Shown here piece by piece: positions 43,869-51,966 of a stretch of DNA of 64,000 bases. Origin of the DNA: Arthrobacter sp. ISL-72 (GTDB taxonomy: Bacteria; Actinomycetota; Actinomycetes; Actinomycetales; Micrococcaceae); NCBI RefSeq assembly GCF_018613755.1, contig NZ_JAGGPP010000022.1:1-64000 (forward strand), read 5' to 3'. How positions within the stretch are numbered: position 1 is the first letter of the stretch; each line of letters opens with the position of its first letter. The notes under the pieces were generated by a model. That model had not been told where the DNA came from. It worked only from the letters and a program-made list of their open reading frames with translations, and did no database searches. The position numbers and the translations under genes are program-made.

Positions 43869-45667
43869 TGCGCAAGGTCCTGATCGCCAACCGTGGTGAA
43901 ATTGCCGTCCGGATTGCCCGTGCCTGCGACGATGCGCAGCTGAAGTCGGTTGCGGTCTATGCGGACATCGACGCGGACGCCATGCACGTCGCGGCGGCCG
44001 ACGAAGCCTTCAGCCTCGACGGGAATTCGCCGGCGGACACGTATCTGAATATCCCCAAGCTGCTCGACGTGGCTGCCCGGGCCGGAGCGGACGCCGTCCA
44101 CCCGGGCTATGGTTTCCTGTCCGAGAACGCCGATTTCGCCCAGGCTGTTCTGGATGCCGGCCTTGCCTGGATCGGTCCGGCGCCGGAGGCGATCCGGCAG
44201 CTGGGCAACAAGATTACGGCGCGCGGGATTGCCGTCCGCGCCGGTGCTCCGCTCGTGGCAGGCAGCGACGGTCCGGTGGGTTCGGCAGCCGAGGCGCGTG
44301 CCTTCGCCGAACAGCACGGCCTGCCGATCGCCATCAAGGCTGCGTTCGGCGGAGGCGGCCGGGGTTTGAAGGTCGTCCGCACCATGGACCAGATCGAGGA
44401 GGCCTTCGACTCCGCCGTCCGTGAAGCCGTGGCAGCGTTCGGGCGCGGCGAATGCTTTGTGGAACGCTACCTGGACCGTCCGCGCCATGTCGAAGCGCAG
44501 GTCCTGGCCGACACGCACGGCAATGTGGTGGTTGTCGGAACCCGCGACTGCTCCCTCCAACGCCGGCACCAGAAGCTTGTGGAAGAGGCCCCGGCACCTT
44601 TCCTCAGTGATGACCAGCGGCGCCAGATTTACGATGCCGCCAAGGCAGTCTGCCGGGAAGCCGGCTACTCCGGCGCCGGGACGGTGGAGTTCCTGGTTGC
44701 CGCGGACGGCACCGTCGCGTTCCTGGAAGTGAACACGCGGCTGCAGGTGGAGCATCCTATTACCGAGGAAACCACGGGGATCGACCTCGTCCAGGAACAG
44801 TTCCGCATCGCCGCCGGGGAGCACCTCCGGCTCATGGCGGACCCCGAGTCCCGCGGGCACTCCTTCGAGTTCCGGCTCAACGCCGAAGACGTGGGGCGCG
44901 GGTTCCTGCCTTCGCCTGGAACCATCGCCGCGTTCGCCGGCCCCACGGGGCCGGGCATCCGCCTGGACACCGGCGTCCGGTCCGGCTCCTTTGTGGCGCC
45001 GCAGTTCGACTCGCTCCTCGCCAAGCTGATCGTCACCGGAGCGGACCGCCAGCAGGCGCTGCGCCGTGCCCGTCGCGCCCTCGCCGAAATTGAAATCACC
45101 GGGGTGGCCACCGTGCTGCCGTTCCATCGAGCCGTGCTTGAATCGCCGGACTTCATCTCCGAGACCGGCCTGGGCATCCACACCCGCTGGATCGAAACCG
45201 ACTTTGCGGACCGGATCCCGGCGGACCCCGCCTACGGCACCGATGCTCCCGACGGCGAACGCCGCACCATCACTGTCGACGTCGACGGGCGCCGCCTGGC
45301 CGTGGGCCTGCCGGCCGACCTGCTGAACGCTTGGGCATTGTCCGCCGGCACTGCCGCATTCGGCGCTGGTGTTGCCGGTGCCGGTGCTGCCGGTGCGGGT
45401 ACTGTTGGCGCCGGTAGTGCTGGTGCTGGTAGTGCTGGTGCCGGGGCGCCCGCCCCCGAGGAGTTGCGTGCTGACATGGCCGGAACCGTGGTGAAGTGGC
45501 TCGTGGAGCCGGGCGCCGCAGTGGCGGCGGGAGACGCCGTCGTCGTCCTGGAAGCGATGAAGATGGAAACGCAGGTAACTGCGCACCGCCATGGAACGCT
45601 GACGGGTATCTGCACTAAAGCCGGGGGAATGGTCGCAGCAGGATCAGTGCTGGCGCTGATCGGGTAG
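43868..45667 (+). CDS. biotin carboxylase-biotin carboxyl carrier fusion
   Basis: This 599-residue protein has an ATP-grasp biotin carboxylase (about residues 1-450; LIANRGEIAVRIARACDD, FGGGGRGLKVV, RRHQKLVEEAPAPF, EVNTRLQVEHPITEE). A C-terminal biotinyl domain carries EAMKMETQ, with the biotin Lys near 565. A low-complexity Gly-Ala linker of about 30 residues separates them. It carboxylates biotin with bicarbonate and ATP. Its only apparent partner is the upstream KipI-KipA fusion, whose KipA part resembles a carboxyltransferase, implying a biotin-dependent carboxylase acting on a small amide or lactam; inferred. A hairpin terminator follows. Confidence 0.9.
   Translation: MRKVLIANRGEIAVRIARACDDAQLKSVAVYADIDADAMHVAAADEAFSLDGNSPADTYLNIPKLLDVAARAGADAVHPGYGFLSENADFAQAVLDAGLAWIGPAPEAIRQLGNKITARGIAVRAGAPLVAGSDGPVGSAAEARAFAEQHGLPIAIKAAFGGGGRGLKVVRTMDQIEEAFDSAVREAVAAFGRGECFVERYLDRPRHVEAQVLADTHGNVVVVGTRDCSLQRRHQKLVEEAPAPFLSDDQRRQIYDAAKAVCREAGYSGAGTVEFLVAADGTVAFLEVNTRLQVEHPITEETTGIDLVQEQFRIAAGEHLRLMADPESRGHSFEFRLNAEDVGRGFLPSPGTIAAFAGPTGPGIRLDTGVRSGSFVAPQFDSLLAKLIVTGADRQQALRRARRALAEIEITGVATVLPFHRAVLESPDFISETGLGIHTRWIETDFADRIPADPAYGTDAPDGERRTITVDVDGRRLAVGLPADLLNAWALSAGTAAFGAGVAGAGAAGAGTVGAGSAGAGSAGAGAPAPEELRADMAGTVVKWLVEPGAAVAAGDAVVVLEAMKMETQVTAHRHGTLTGICTKAGGMVAAGSVLALIG
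45361..45452 (+). repeat. degenerate GGT-GCT/GCC microrepeat coding a Gly-Ala linker
   Basis: Repeated GGTGCTGGTAGTGCT-like units encode AGAGAAGAGT and GAGSAGAGSAGAG between the carboxylase and biotinyl domains. Such repeats can vary in length by slippage without breaking the frame. Confidence 0.6.
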
Positions 45668-45674
45668 CGGCGTG

Positions 45675-45702
45675 ATGGGCCGCGTTTGCACACGCGGCCC
45701 AT
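45675..45702 (+). terminator. hairpin after the biotin carboxylase gene
   Basis: ATGGGCCGCGT (45675-45685) pairs with ACGCGGCCCAT (45692-45702) across a 6-nt loop, 7 bp after the stop codon. It can also end the convergent DUF2795 gene. Confidence 0.75.
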
Positions 45703-45732
45703 ACCTTGGCCGATCAGGACTGGACGCGCGGC

Positions 45733-45927
45733 TTATCCGCCCGAGACAGCCGAACTGACGGCCGTCGGGCTGTCATATTCCTTATCTGGAATATTCCGCA
45801 ATGCGTCCAGGACGTTGCCGTCCGCCCCGGAATCTTCGGCGTGCGAAACGAGTGCGTCGCGGCTCGCCGGATAATCCATTCCGCCTAGGAATTTTTGGAC
45901 CTGGATGGGGTTTGGTGCGTCTGCCAT
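45733..45927 (-). CDS. DUF2795 domain small protein
   Basis: This 64-residue protein has the DUF2795 pattern: PIQVQKFLGGMDYPASRDALVSHAE then ADGNVLDALRNIPDKEYDSP. It has no membrane segment. Its role is not established; such proteins are frequent in actinobacteria. The glycosyltransferase stop lies 1 bp upstream, so the two are probably co-transcribed. Confidence 0.8.
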   Translation of the reverse strand: MADAPNPIQVQKFLGGMDYPASRDALVSHAEDSGADGNVLDALRNIPDKEYDSPTAVSSAVSGG

Positions 45928-45928
45928 G

Positions 45929-46870
45929 TCACTGCCTTTCTGTCGTCAGTTGCTGGGTTCTTTCGTCCGCCGTCGCCGCCAGCACGACGTCGAAGGCCTC
46001 CACTCGCCGGTCGGTCACCGTGGTGGGGGATTCCAGGTGCACCGCTCCGGCGGGCAGGATCCCCGCGCCGCCGTGCTTTTCCATCACGCGCCATTGCGCC
46101 ACCACGTCCTCGCCGCAGTGGTCCGGAGGGAGTTGTGTCCAGAAATCAAATCCCCCGGCGTCTTCCAGGGCCTGGCGGCGGTACAAGGTGCATCCGCCAA
46201 GCCAGGCAACTTTGTACGGTATCCATTGCCCGGATTCGAGGCCGAGCTGCGAGCTGAGGTGGGTCAGATTGGCAGCGCTGTGCAGTGGCCAGCGCTGAAA
46301 GGCAGGCTCGCCGGGCCTGATCCGCTCCGGCGTTACAGGGCCCTCCCATGGAGTGAACGTGGCGGTCTGCTCGGGCCTTCGGTCCTCCAAGTAGGACAAG
46401 CCTTGGGGCGCCATCCCCACAAAGCCGCAGTTGAGTGCGTCGAGCGCCTCATTCATCCGTGCGAGGGCGCCCGGCTCCAACCAGACATCGTCGTCCAGAA
46501 AGAGGACCTTCTCCGCGGATGCCTGCTCCAGGAGGAACGCCCGGTGTTCGGCCATGCCCCGGGGAGGAAGATGTGGGAGCAGCTCAACCGCTGTTCCCTG
46601 GGCCCTCAGCACGCGGATGATGGCGGCAACCGGGCCATTCTCCCAAGGGGGAGGTCCGTCCGACTGGTCACTGATCACGAGCCGAAAGACAGGACGCTCC
46701 TGCGCGGCCAATCCCGATAAGGTAATGGCCAGTTCGACCACCGGTTCCGGGTGGGAATCAGGATGTCCACCAAAGGCTGGCGGTCCGGTTTCGCTGAAGC
46801 CCATTGGGCCGACGAATGGCGGTTCAAGACGCGCCTCCTTCAGGATGCAGAGCGGTGTGCGAGGCAGCAC
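45929..46870 (-). CDS. family 2 glycosyltransferase
   Basis: This 313-residue GT-A-type enzyme has the metal-binding DxD region in VLFLDDDVWLEPGALARM, a later GGFDFWTQLPPDHCGEDVV acceptor/base segment, and LGGCTLYRRQALEDAGG. The N-terminus up to about residue 40 is unusual for the family, and the start is uncertain. The sugar donor is unknown. No polysaccharide cluster surrounds it. Confidence 0.78.
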   Translation of the reverse strand: MLPRTPLCILKEARLEPPFVGPMGFSETGPPAFGGHPDSHPEPVVELAITLSGLAAQERPVFRLVISDQSDGPPPWENGPVAAIIRVLRAQGTAVELLPHLPPRGMAEHRAFLLEQASAEKVLFLDDDVWLEPGALARMNEALDALNCGFVGMAPQGLSYLEDRRPEQTATFTPWEGPVTPERIRPGEPAFQRWPLHSAANLTHLSSQLGLESGQWIPYKVAWLGGCTLYRRQALEDAGGFDFWTQLPPDHCGEDVVAQWRVMEKHGGAGILPAGAVHLESPTTVTDRRVEAFDVVLAATADERTQQLTTERQ

Positions 46871-46885
46871 AGCGTGGGCAAGCTG

Positions 46886-47059
46886 TCAGCTGCCGGTTTC
46901 CTCGGGGTGTTCCCGGGCAGTTTCCTCTTCCGGCGTGCCCGCTTTAGCGCCCGGCACAAGATCCGGGTCCATGACCGGGGCGAACGCATCCGGGGGAATC
47001 TCGTCCAGGGGTTCTTCCTCGCCGGAAACTGAAGGATCGTTCGAAGGATTCTTGTTCAC
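46886..47059 (-). CDS. small acidic, probably disordered protein (57 aa)
   Basis: From GTG 47059 (AAAGG upstream) a 57-residue protein rich in Glu, Asp and Pro is encoded (EEEPLDEIPPDAFAPVMDPD, TPEEETAREHPEETG). No fold is predictable. It lies between the SDR and the glycosyltransferase on the same strand. A longer frame would start at 47107 within the SDR end. Confidence 0.5.
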   Translation of the reverse strand: MNKNPSNDPSVSGEEEPLDEIPPDAFAPVMDPDLVPGAKAGTPEEETAREHPEETGS

Positions 47060-47078
47060 GTGGATGCCTTTCTCTGCG

Positions 47079-47888
47079 TTAGTTTTCCCGCCAGTCATGG
47101 CCGTCAATGTGCGAGCCGGCCTGCGGGCCCATCTGGAGCACGCCTCCGTCCACGGCCCAGGAAGCTCCCGTAACGTAACTCGAGGCCGGCGAGGCCAGGA
47201 ATGCGATCACGGCGGCCACTTCCCGGGCATCGCCGGGCCGTCCCAACGGAATGCCTGGCCGCTCGGTTTTTGTTGGATCCTGGTCGGTTTGGCCGGTCAT
47301 GGGCGTGGCGATCTCGCCCGGAGCCACGCTGTTGGCCGTGATGCCGAACTTCGCCAGTTCCAACGCCATTGTTTTCACCAGGCCGCCCAGTCCGTGCTTT
47401 GAGGCGTCGTATGCGGCGGCCCCCACCCTTGGTTGTGCTTCGTGAACGCTGGTCACGGCGATGATGCGTCCGCCCCTGCCGGCTTTCACCATGTGGCGTG
47501 CTGCGGCCTGCATGCATACGAAAGCTCCGTTGAGGTTGGTGTCCAACGTCCTCATCCACGTCTGAACATCAAGGTCCAGAAACTTCACGCCGTCCCCTTT
47601 ACCGGCATTGTTGACGAAGACATCCACTCCGCCCAGCTCCTCCGCGAGGGCTTCAATGACGGCAGCAGAGCCTGCGACGTCCGTCGTGTCCAACTGGCGG
47701 ATCGCAGTACGACGCCCGAGGGAGCCGATTTCGTCCGCCGTTTCCTGTGCGCCCTGCCGGTCGGAGTGCCACGTTATTCCGATGTCCAGGCCTGAACGGG
47801 CCAGCGCGACCGCGGTGGCGCGACCGATCCCTGAATCGGAACCGGTGACGATTGCGGTTGCCGGCGAAAAACCGGTGGTGTCTTCCAT
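47079..47888 (-). CDS. short-chain dehydrogenase/reductase
   Basis: This 269-residue classical SDR has AIVTGSDSGIGRATAVAL, NNAGKGDG, Ser in VTSVHEAQPRVGAAAYDASKHG and a C-terminal GASWAVDGG. It resembles glucose-1-dehydrogenase-like SDRs. It is probably NAD(P)-dependent; the substrate is unknown. It is first in the leftward SDR-small protein-glycosyltransferase-DUF2795 group. Confidence 0.87.
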   Translation of the reverse strand: MEDTTGFSPATAIVTGSDSGIGRATAVALARSGLDIGITWHSDRQGAQETADEIGSLGRRTAIRQLDTTDVAGSAAVIEALAEELGGVDVFVNNAGKGDGVKFLDLDVQTWMRTLDTNLNGAFVCMQAAARHMVKAGRGGRIIAVTSVHEAQPRVGAAAYDASKHGLGGLVKTMALELAKFGITANSVAPGEIATPMTGQTDQDPTKTERPGIPLGRPGDAREVAAVIAFLASPASSYVTGASWAVDGGVLQMGPQAGSHIDGHDWREN

Positions 47889-48183
47889 GGTGCCGCCCTT
47901 CTTGAGGTGATTTTCAGGAGTTGCGGGACGCAGTCAGCGGGTTTGTTCTTCCGGAAGCGCCGATTTCCCTGTCAGGGTCCTTATATAGTAAGCCTGCTTT
48001 GCAATTCTGTGGATGGGGTCTGGCAGATTCCGTCCCGCCATTTCCGATCCGTTTGGACCGCCCCGCCATTGTCTGGCCGGGCGCGAAGGAGTAGCTTTCG
48101 GATACGCGCGCTACTTCTACCGCTGCTTCACCTGCCTTGCCGATATGTCGATCAGTGGTTTGTACTCCGGAAGGCGCGTTGTC

Positions 48184-49290
48184 ATGGGAGATCGGTCCAA
48201 AGTCAGCAAAATGATGACCCTGGCTTTTGTTGCGCTTTTGGCCGGGGCCGGGTGCACCGCGCCCGCCATAAATCCTTCGGACACAAATCCACCGGCAACG
48301 GAACCGCCGGCTACTGAACAATCCAAAACCCTGCGGATCGCCACCGACGATGACCCGGGCCGTCCGGGCGCTGCCCAGATTGAGGAGTTCGCCCGCCGGG
48401 TCAAGGAACTTTCCGGCGGAAAGCTCCACATCGAACCGGTGTGGAAGGCCGTGGGCCATGACAAAGACGACTGGGACCAGGCGGTGGCGCGGGCGGTGAT
48501 GGCCGGGGACTTCGAGATGGCACTCGTTCCCGCGCGGGCGTGGGACACCGAAGGCGTGGATGCCTTCGCGGCGCTGCACGCCCCGTTCCTGGTGACGTCC
48601 AACCCGATGCTGGCAAAGGTGACAGAGCCCGCCGTCGCCGACGAAATGCTCGCCGGCCTGGACAGGGCCGGTGTGTCCGGGCTTGCGCTGTTCCCGGAAG
48701 GCACGCGGATGCTTTTTTCCTTCACGGGGCCGCTGCTCAAGCCGGCCGACCTTGCCGGCAAGGCTGTGCGGGCGCCACGCTCCGACACCACCTACGAACT
48801 CCTGAAAGCACTCGGTGCCACTCCCGATGACCTGGTGGGTGAGGCGTTTCCGGACGGCATCGCCGCCGGCAAGGTAGCGGCTGCGGAATCCTCGTTCGCC
48901 TTCGCCGATACTTTGCCGGAACCGACCACGGCTACAGGCAACCTGACGCTCTATCCCAAAGTGAACTCCCTCGTCGTCAACATCAAGGCCTTTAATGCCC
49001 TCAGTGAGACCCAGCTGCAGAACCTTAAGGACGCCGCGGCCGCCACGCGCACCTGGGCCGCGGGCGCCATGACGGCTGTGGCTGACGACGCCGCCGCCTT
49101 CTGCCGTAGCGGCGGAACGGTTGTCACCGCCACGGATGCAGAGATTGCCGCGTTCAAATCCGCGGGTGAAGCTGTTTACGCGAAGCTTGAGGCGGATCCC
49201 GAAACCAAGAATCGCATCGCCAGGATCAGGGACCTGGCCGCCGGTGAACCTGCCCCCGCCGCCATCCCTCCCTGCGGCCCCGGCGGTTAG
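48184..49290 (+). CDS. TRAP-type (DctP family) substrate-binding lipoprotein, orphan
   Basis: This 368-residue protein has a lipoprotein signal (lipobox LLAGAGC) and a linker rich in Pro/Thr. The DctP-like domain contains LRIATDDDPGRPGAAQIEEFARRV, MALVPARAW, LDRAGVSGLALFPEGTR and VRAPRSDTTYELLKALG. ATG 48184 has GGAAGG upstream; the frame extends further 5' without support. No DctQ/DctM permease genes lie nearby, so it is an orphan that may bind a carboxylate or serve signalling. Confidence 0.8.
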   Translation: MGDRSKVSKMMTLAFVALLAGAGCTAPAINPSDTNPPATEPPATEQSKTLRIATDDDPGRPGAAQIEEFARRVKELSGGKLHIEPVWKAVGHDKDDWDQAVARAVMAGDFEMALVPARAWDTEGVDAFAALHAPFLVTSNPMLAKVTEPAVADEMLAGLDRAGVSGLALFPEGTRMLFSFTGPLLKPADLAGKAVRAPRSDTTYELLKALGATPDDLVGEAFPDGIAAGKVAAAESSFAFADTLPEPTTATGNLTLYPKVNSLVVNIKAFNALSETQLQNLKDAAAATRTWAAGAMTAVADDAAAFCRSGGTVVTATDAEIAAFKSAGEAVYAKLEADPETKNRIARIRDLAAGEPAPAAIPPCGPGG

Positions 49291-49340
49291 GCAGACGTCA
49301 ACGGTAATCACGAGACGTGGAAGTTTGATAGGAATGAGCC

Positions 49341-50096
49341 ATGCTCCGTCTGAAGCGCCTGGCAGTCCTTAGCCTCTTCCTATTTTGCGTTGTAACGGGC
49401 TTTCTGTTCTGGGCACTCCGCATGGGCGGCCAGCAGGCGGCCGGGATCCTGCTGGCGCCGCCACAGGCCGTGGCCCAACTCGGGCAGCTCTCAACGAACA
49501 GCACCCATGCGCTGAACGTTACCAAGGGAATCGTAGATGCGGAATGGCTGGCTCGGACCGCCGCCCGGACCGGAATACCTGCCCGCGCCCTGCAGGCCTA
49601 CGCGGGCGCCGCGGCCGCGGCCAACCACGGTGAAGCCGGGTGCGGGATCGGATGGAACACACTTGCGGGCATCGGTTTCGCCGAATCGGGTCACGGGACG
49701 TACGGCGACGGAAGCCTCTCGGCCTCCGGGCAGGCGAGCCGCCAAATTGTGGGGCCAAGCCTCAACGGCACCGGATTTGCCGCCATCGCCGATACGGACG
49801 GCGGTGCCCTTGACGGTGATGCCCTCTGGGACCACGCGGTGGGGCCGATGCAGTTCATCCCCTCCACCTGGCAGATCGCAGGGCGGGACGGGAACGGCGA
49901 CGGAACCGCCGATCCCGCCAACATCGACGACGCTGCTGTCAGCGCCGCCTTCTACCTCTGCGCGGGAGGACGGGACCTTGTTACGGATACGGGGTGGGCT
50001 GACGCCGTCTACTCCTACAACCAGTCCGATGCTTACGTGAACCAGGTGCGGGACGCGGCAACTGCGTATGCCGCGCGGGCCGGGGCTGCAAGCTGA
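49341..50096 (+). CDS. lytic murein transglycosylase (MltB-like)
   Basis: This 251-residue protein has an N-terminal membrane/signal segment (LAVLSLFLFCVVTGFLFWAL) and a lysozyme-like domain: IGWNTLAGIGFAESGHG with the catalytic Glu, then DHAVGPMQFIPSTWQIAGRD, AAFYLCAGGRDL and AVYSYNQSDAYV. It cleaves peptidoglycan outside the membrane. It is 50 bp after the TRAP-type lipoprotein gene. Confidence 0.9.
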   Translation: MLRLKRLAVLSLFLFCVVTGFLFWALRMGGQQAAGILLAPPQAVAQLGQLSTNSTHALNVTKGIVDAEWLARTAARTGIPARALQAYAGAAAAANHGEAGCGIGWNTLAGIGFAESGHGTYGDGSLSASGQASRQIVGPSLNGTGFAAIADTDGGALDGDALWDHAVGPMQFIPSTWQIAGRDGNGDGTADPANIDDAAVSAAFYLCAGGRDLVTDTGWADAVYSYNQSDAYVNQVRDAATAYAARAGAAS

Positions 50097-50100
50097 TGTC

Positions 50101-50466
50101 CTAGCGGAGTGCGGGCTCAGTCGTGGGCTCCTCCAACGACGTGAGCGTCAGGCGTGTGGACTGCAGCACGGTGCCGAGGAGCGAGCGGGCCGACAGGAGG
50201 AGGCTGCTGACTTCGGGGCAGGACAGTTCGTAGAACAGCCTGCCGTCCTGGCGCGACGGGATGATCAGGCGCTGGCGGCGGAGCACGCCCAGGTGCTGGG
50301 AGAGGTTCGAGGGCTCCAGGCCGGTGCCGTCACGCAAACTGCTCACGGCCACGGGGCCGTCGGCAAGCATCTCCAGGACCTGGATCCGCGCGGGGTGGCC
50401 CATGGACTTGAAAAGTTCGGCCTTCACATCACTCAGGACCAGACCTACAGGCAGATCGTCCTTCAT
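50101..50466 (-). CDS. ArsR-family transcriptional regulator
   Basis: This 121-residue winged-helix protein has KAELFKSMGHPARIQVLEML, GLEPSNLSQHLGVLRRQRLI and the wing SRQDGRLFYELS. No metal-binding Cys pair of the classical ArsR kind is evident. It converges with the transglycosylase (4 bp apart). The likely target is itself or an unlinked gene. Confidence 0.87.
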   Translation of the reverse strand: MKDDLPVGLVLSDVKAELFKSMGHPARIQVLEMLADGPVAVSSLRDGTGLEPSNLSQHLGVLRRQRLIIPSRQDGRLFYELSCPEVSSLLLSARSLLGTVLQSTRLTLTSLEEPTTEPALR

Positions 50467-50801
50467 CGGGCCTCCCTTCTAAATCCACACTTCGGCGCTC
50501 AGCATCCTGGCAACACCTGTTCAACGAATACAGCCTATGACGGACAGAAAGGTCTGTCTCGCGTCCACGCGAATCGGCGTGATGTGCATGTCTATCGTAG
50601 CCCCGGCCGGGTTCGGATGTTCACGGCATTTAGTAAGTGGGCACCCCTTGCGCGGACGGCCCGGGTAGTTCAGACTTTCATGAATTCATCAATTAGCGCC
50701 CGGCGATCACAAGAGGCCGGCAACACATGGATGGATTCAGGCTGCTTCCGCTGACAACGTCGTCGTCGGGGTGGCGTGATCCCAATATCCAGGGGGTTCA
50801 A
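50467..50801. other. 335-bp divergent intergenic region
   Basis: The only structure noted is a small hairpin GACAGA-N4-TCTGTC at 50543-50558, in the shared upstream region of the ArsR and DUF1508-ANTAR genes. No gene is supported. Confidence 0.4.
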
Positions 50802-51236
50802 TTGGCAGGAATGTTCGAACTATTCGCCGACTCAGCAACTACTTTTAGATTTCGCCTGACCGCTCCGGATGGAACCGTCATGGCACTCTCCAAGCCCTTC
50901 CCTGACAAGCGTGCCGCGGTCGCCGGCATCGCCGAGGTTCGGGAGTATGCAGGAATGGGCTTCGTCACCGAAATCCCGGCGCCAAAGAATGAGGGCATCC
51001 CGGGCGCGAAGACGCGCCCGCTGGATGTCGCTCCCGTCCCGGGAGCTGACAGCCCCGAAAAACGGAAGCTTCTTCCGGCGGGATCCGCCAGTCCCGCCAG
51101 GCTGCCGCGCTCCCGCGTATCGTCCGCAGCCCGTGCTCTGGGCGGGAGGGCGGCAAGTCGGAAGCAGCAGATTCTGGTCAGGTGGCAGCAATCCCTCAGG
51201 CAGGGACCCGCCGTCGCTGATTTCCGTGCGTGTTGA
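50802..51236 (+). CDS. DUF1508 (YegP-like) protein overlapping the PAS-ANTAR gene
   Basis: From TTG 50802 (AGGGGG upstream) a 144-residue protein begins MAGMFELFADS, paralleling MAGKFEL in the other two DUF1508 genes. The domain FRFRLTAPDGTVMALSKPF, DKRAAVAGIAEVREYAGMGF is followed by a Pro/Arg-rich tail with RKQQILVRWQQS. The last bases overlap the PAS-ANTAR start, so the two are translationally coupled. Function is unknown. Confidence 0.8.
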   Translation: MAGMFELFADSATTFRFRLTAPDGTVMALSKPFPDKRAAVAGIAEVREYAGMGFVTEIPAPKNEGIPGAKTRPLDVAPVPGADSPEKRKLLPAGSASPARLPRSRVSSAARALGGRAASRKQQILVRWQQSLRQGPAVADFRAC

Positions 51237-51943
51237 GTCCCGTGGCCGAACCGAGAGCCCCGGAGCCGGACTCCACTGCCCTTGCGGCCGCGGATTGCAT
51301 CGCGGGCACCTTCCGGTTTGATGCGGCCACCGGAAAGCTGGACTGGTCCGAGGAGCTTTACCGAATCCACGGGTATGGACGCGGGGAAATCGTACCCACC
51401 CTCGACCTGTTCCTCTCGCACAAGCATCCGGACGACCGCAACCGGAGCAGGGAGATCTTCACGCGGATCCTGGCCACCGGGGGCAGCTTTTTCAGCTACG
51501 ACCGGCTGATTGATGCCCGCCTGCGGGTACACAGGATACTGACAACAGGGGAGGGCATCCTCGACGAATCTGGCAGGCTAAGCCACATTGACGGTTTGGT
51601 CATCGACCTCACCAGGACCCTGCAGCGGGAGTCCGAACAGTTCGCCCGTGCGGCGGTCACTGCTGCCTACGCGAGCCGCAGCACCATTGAGCAGGCCAAA
51701 GGCATCCTGATGGGTGCGCTGCATATAGGTTCGGAGGAAGCCTTCAAGCTCCTGGTCAACCACAGCCAGCACAGGAACATCAAGCTGGCCAGGACTGCCG
51801 CTGACCTCGTGGACCTGGCCAACAACACCAAAGACCCGGCAGCGCTGGACTGCTTCATTCAGGCGCTCCATGGTGGCGCTGCCCGGCATCGGTCCAGAAC
51901 CATCGGCGTGCAACGCCGCTCGGCGCAACGAACCCAACACTGA
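51230..51943 (+). CDS. PAS-ANTAR RNA-binding antiterminator-type regulator
   Basis: This 237-residue protein has a PAS-like fold at about residues 25-130 (GTFRFDAATGKLDWSEELYR, IHGYGRGEI, HPDDRNR, GRLSHIDGLVIDLT) and an ANTAR domain at about 145-205 (AAVTAAYASRSTIEQAKGIL, MGALHIGSEEAFKLLVNHS). ANTAR domains bind paired hexaloop RNA hairpins and promote antitermination. The start is GTG 51230 overlapping the DUF1508 stop. The C-terminal tail is basic. The PAS domain probably senses a small molecule or redox state; inferred. Confidence 0.87.
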   Translation: MLSPVAEPRAPEPDSTALAAADCIAGTFRFDAATGKLDWSEELYRIHGYGRGEIVPTLDLFLSHKHPDDRNRSREIFTRILATGGSFFSYDRLIDARLRVHRILTTGEGILDESGRLSHIDGLVIDLTRTLQRESEQFARAAVTAAYASRSTIEQAKGILMGALHIGSEEAFKLLVNHSQHRNIKLARTAADLVDLANNTKDPAALDCFIQALHGGAARHRSRTIGVQRRSAQRTQH

Positions 51944-51966
51944 CGGCTCCCCGGCCCAGCCTGTCT

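Noticed and set aside
45361..45452. Possible CRISPR or minisatellite
   Set aside because: The repeats are short, contiguous, without spacers and in frame within a coding linker.
43703..45592. 629-codon minus-strand open frame
   Set aside because: It is antisense to the biotin carboxylase fusion, whose motifs are unambiguous.
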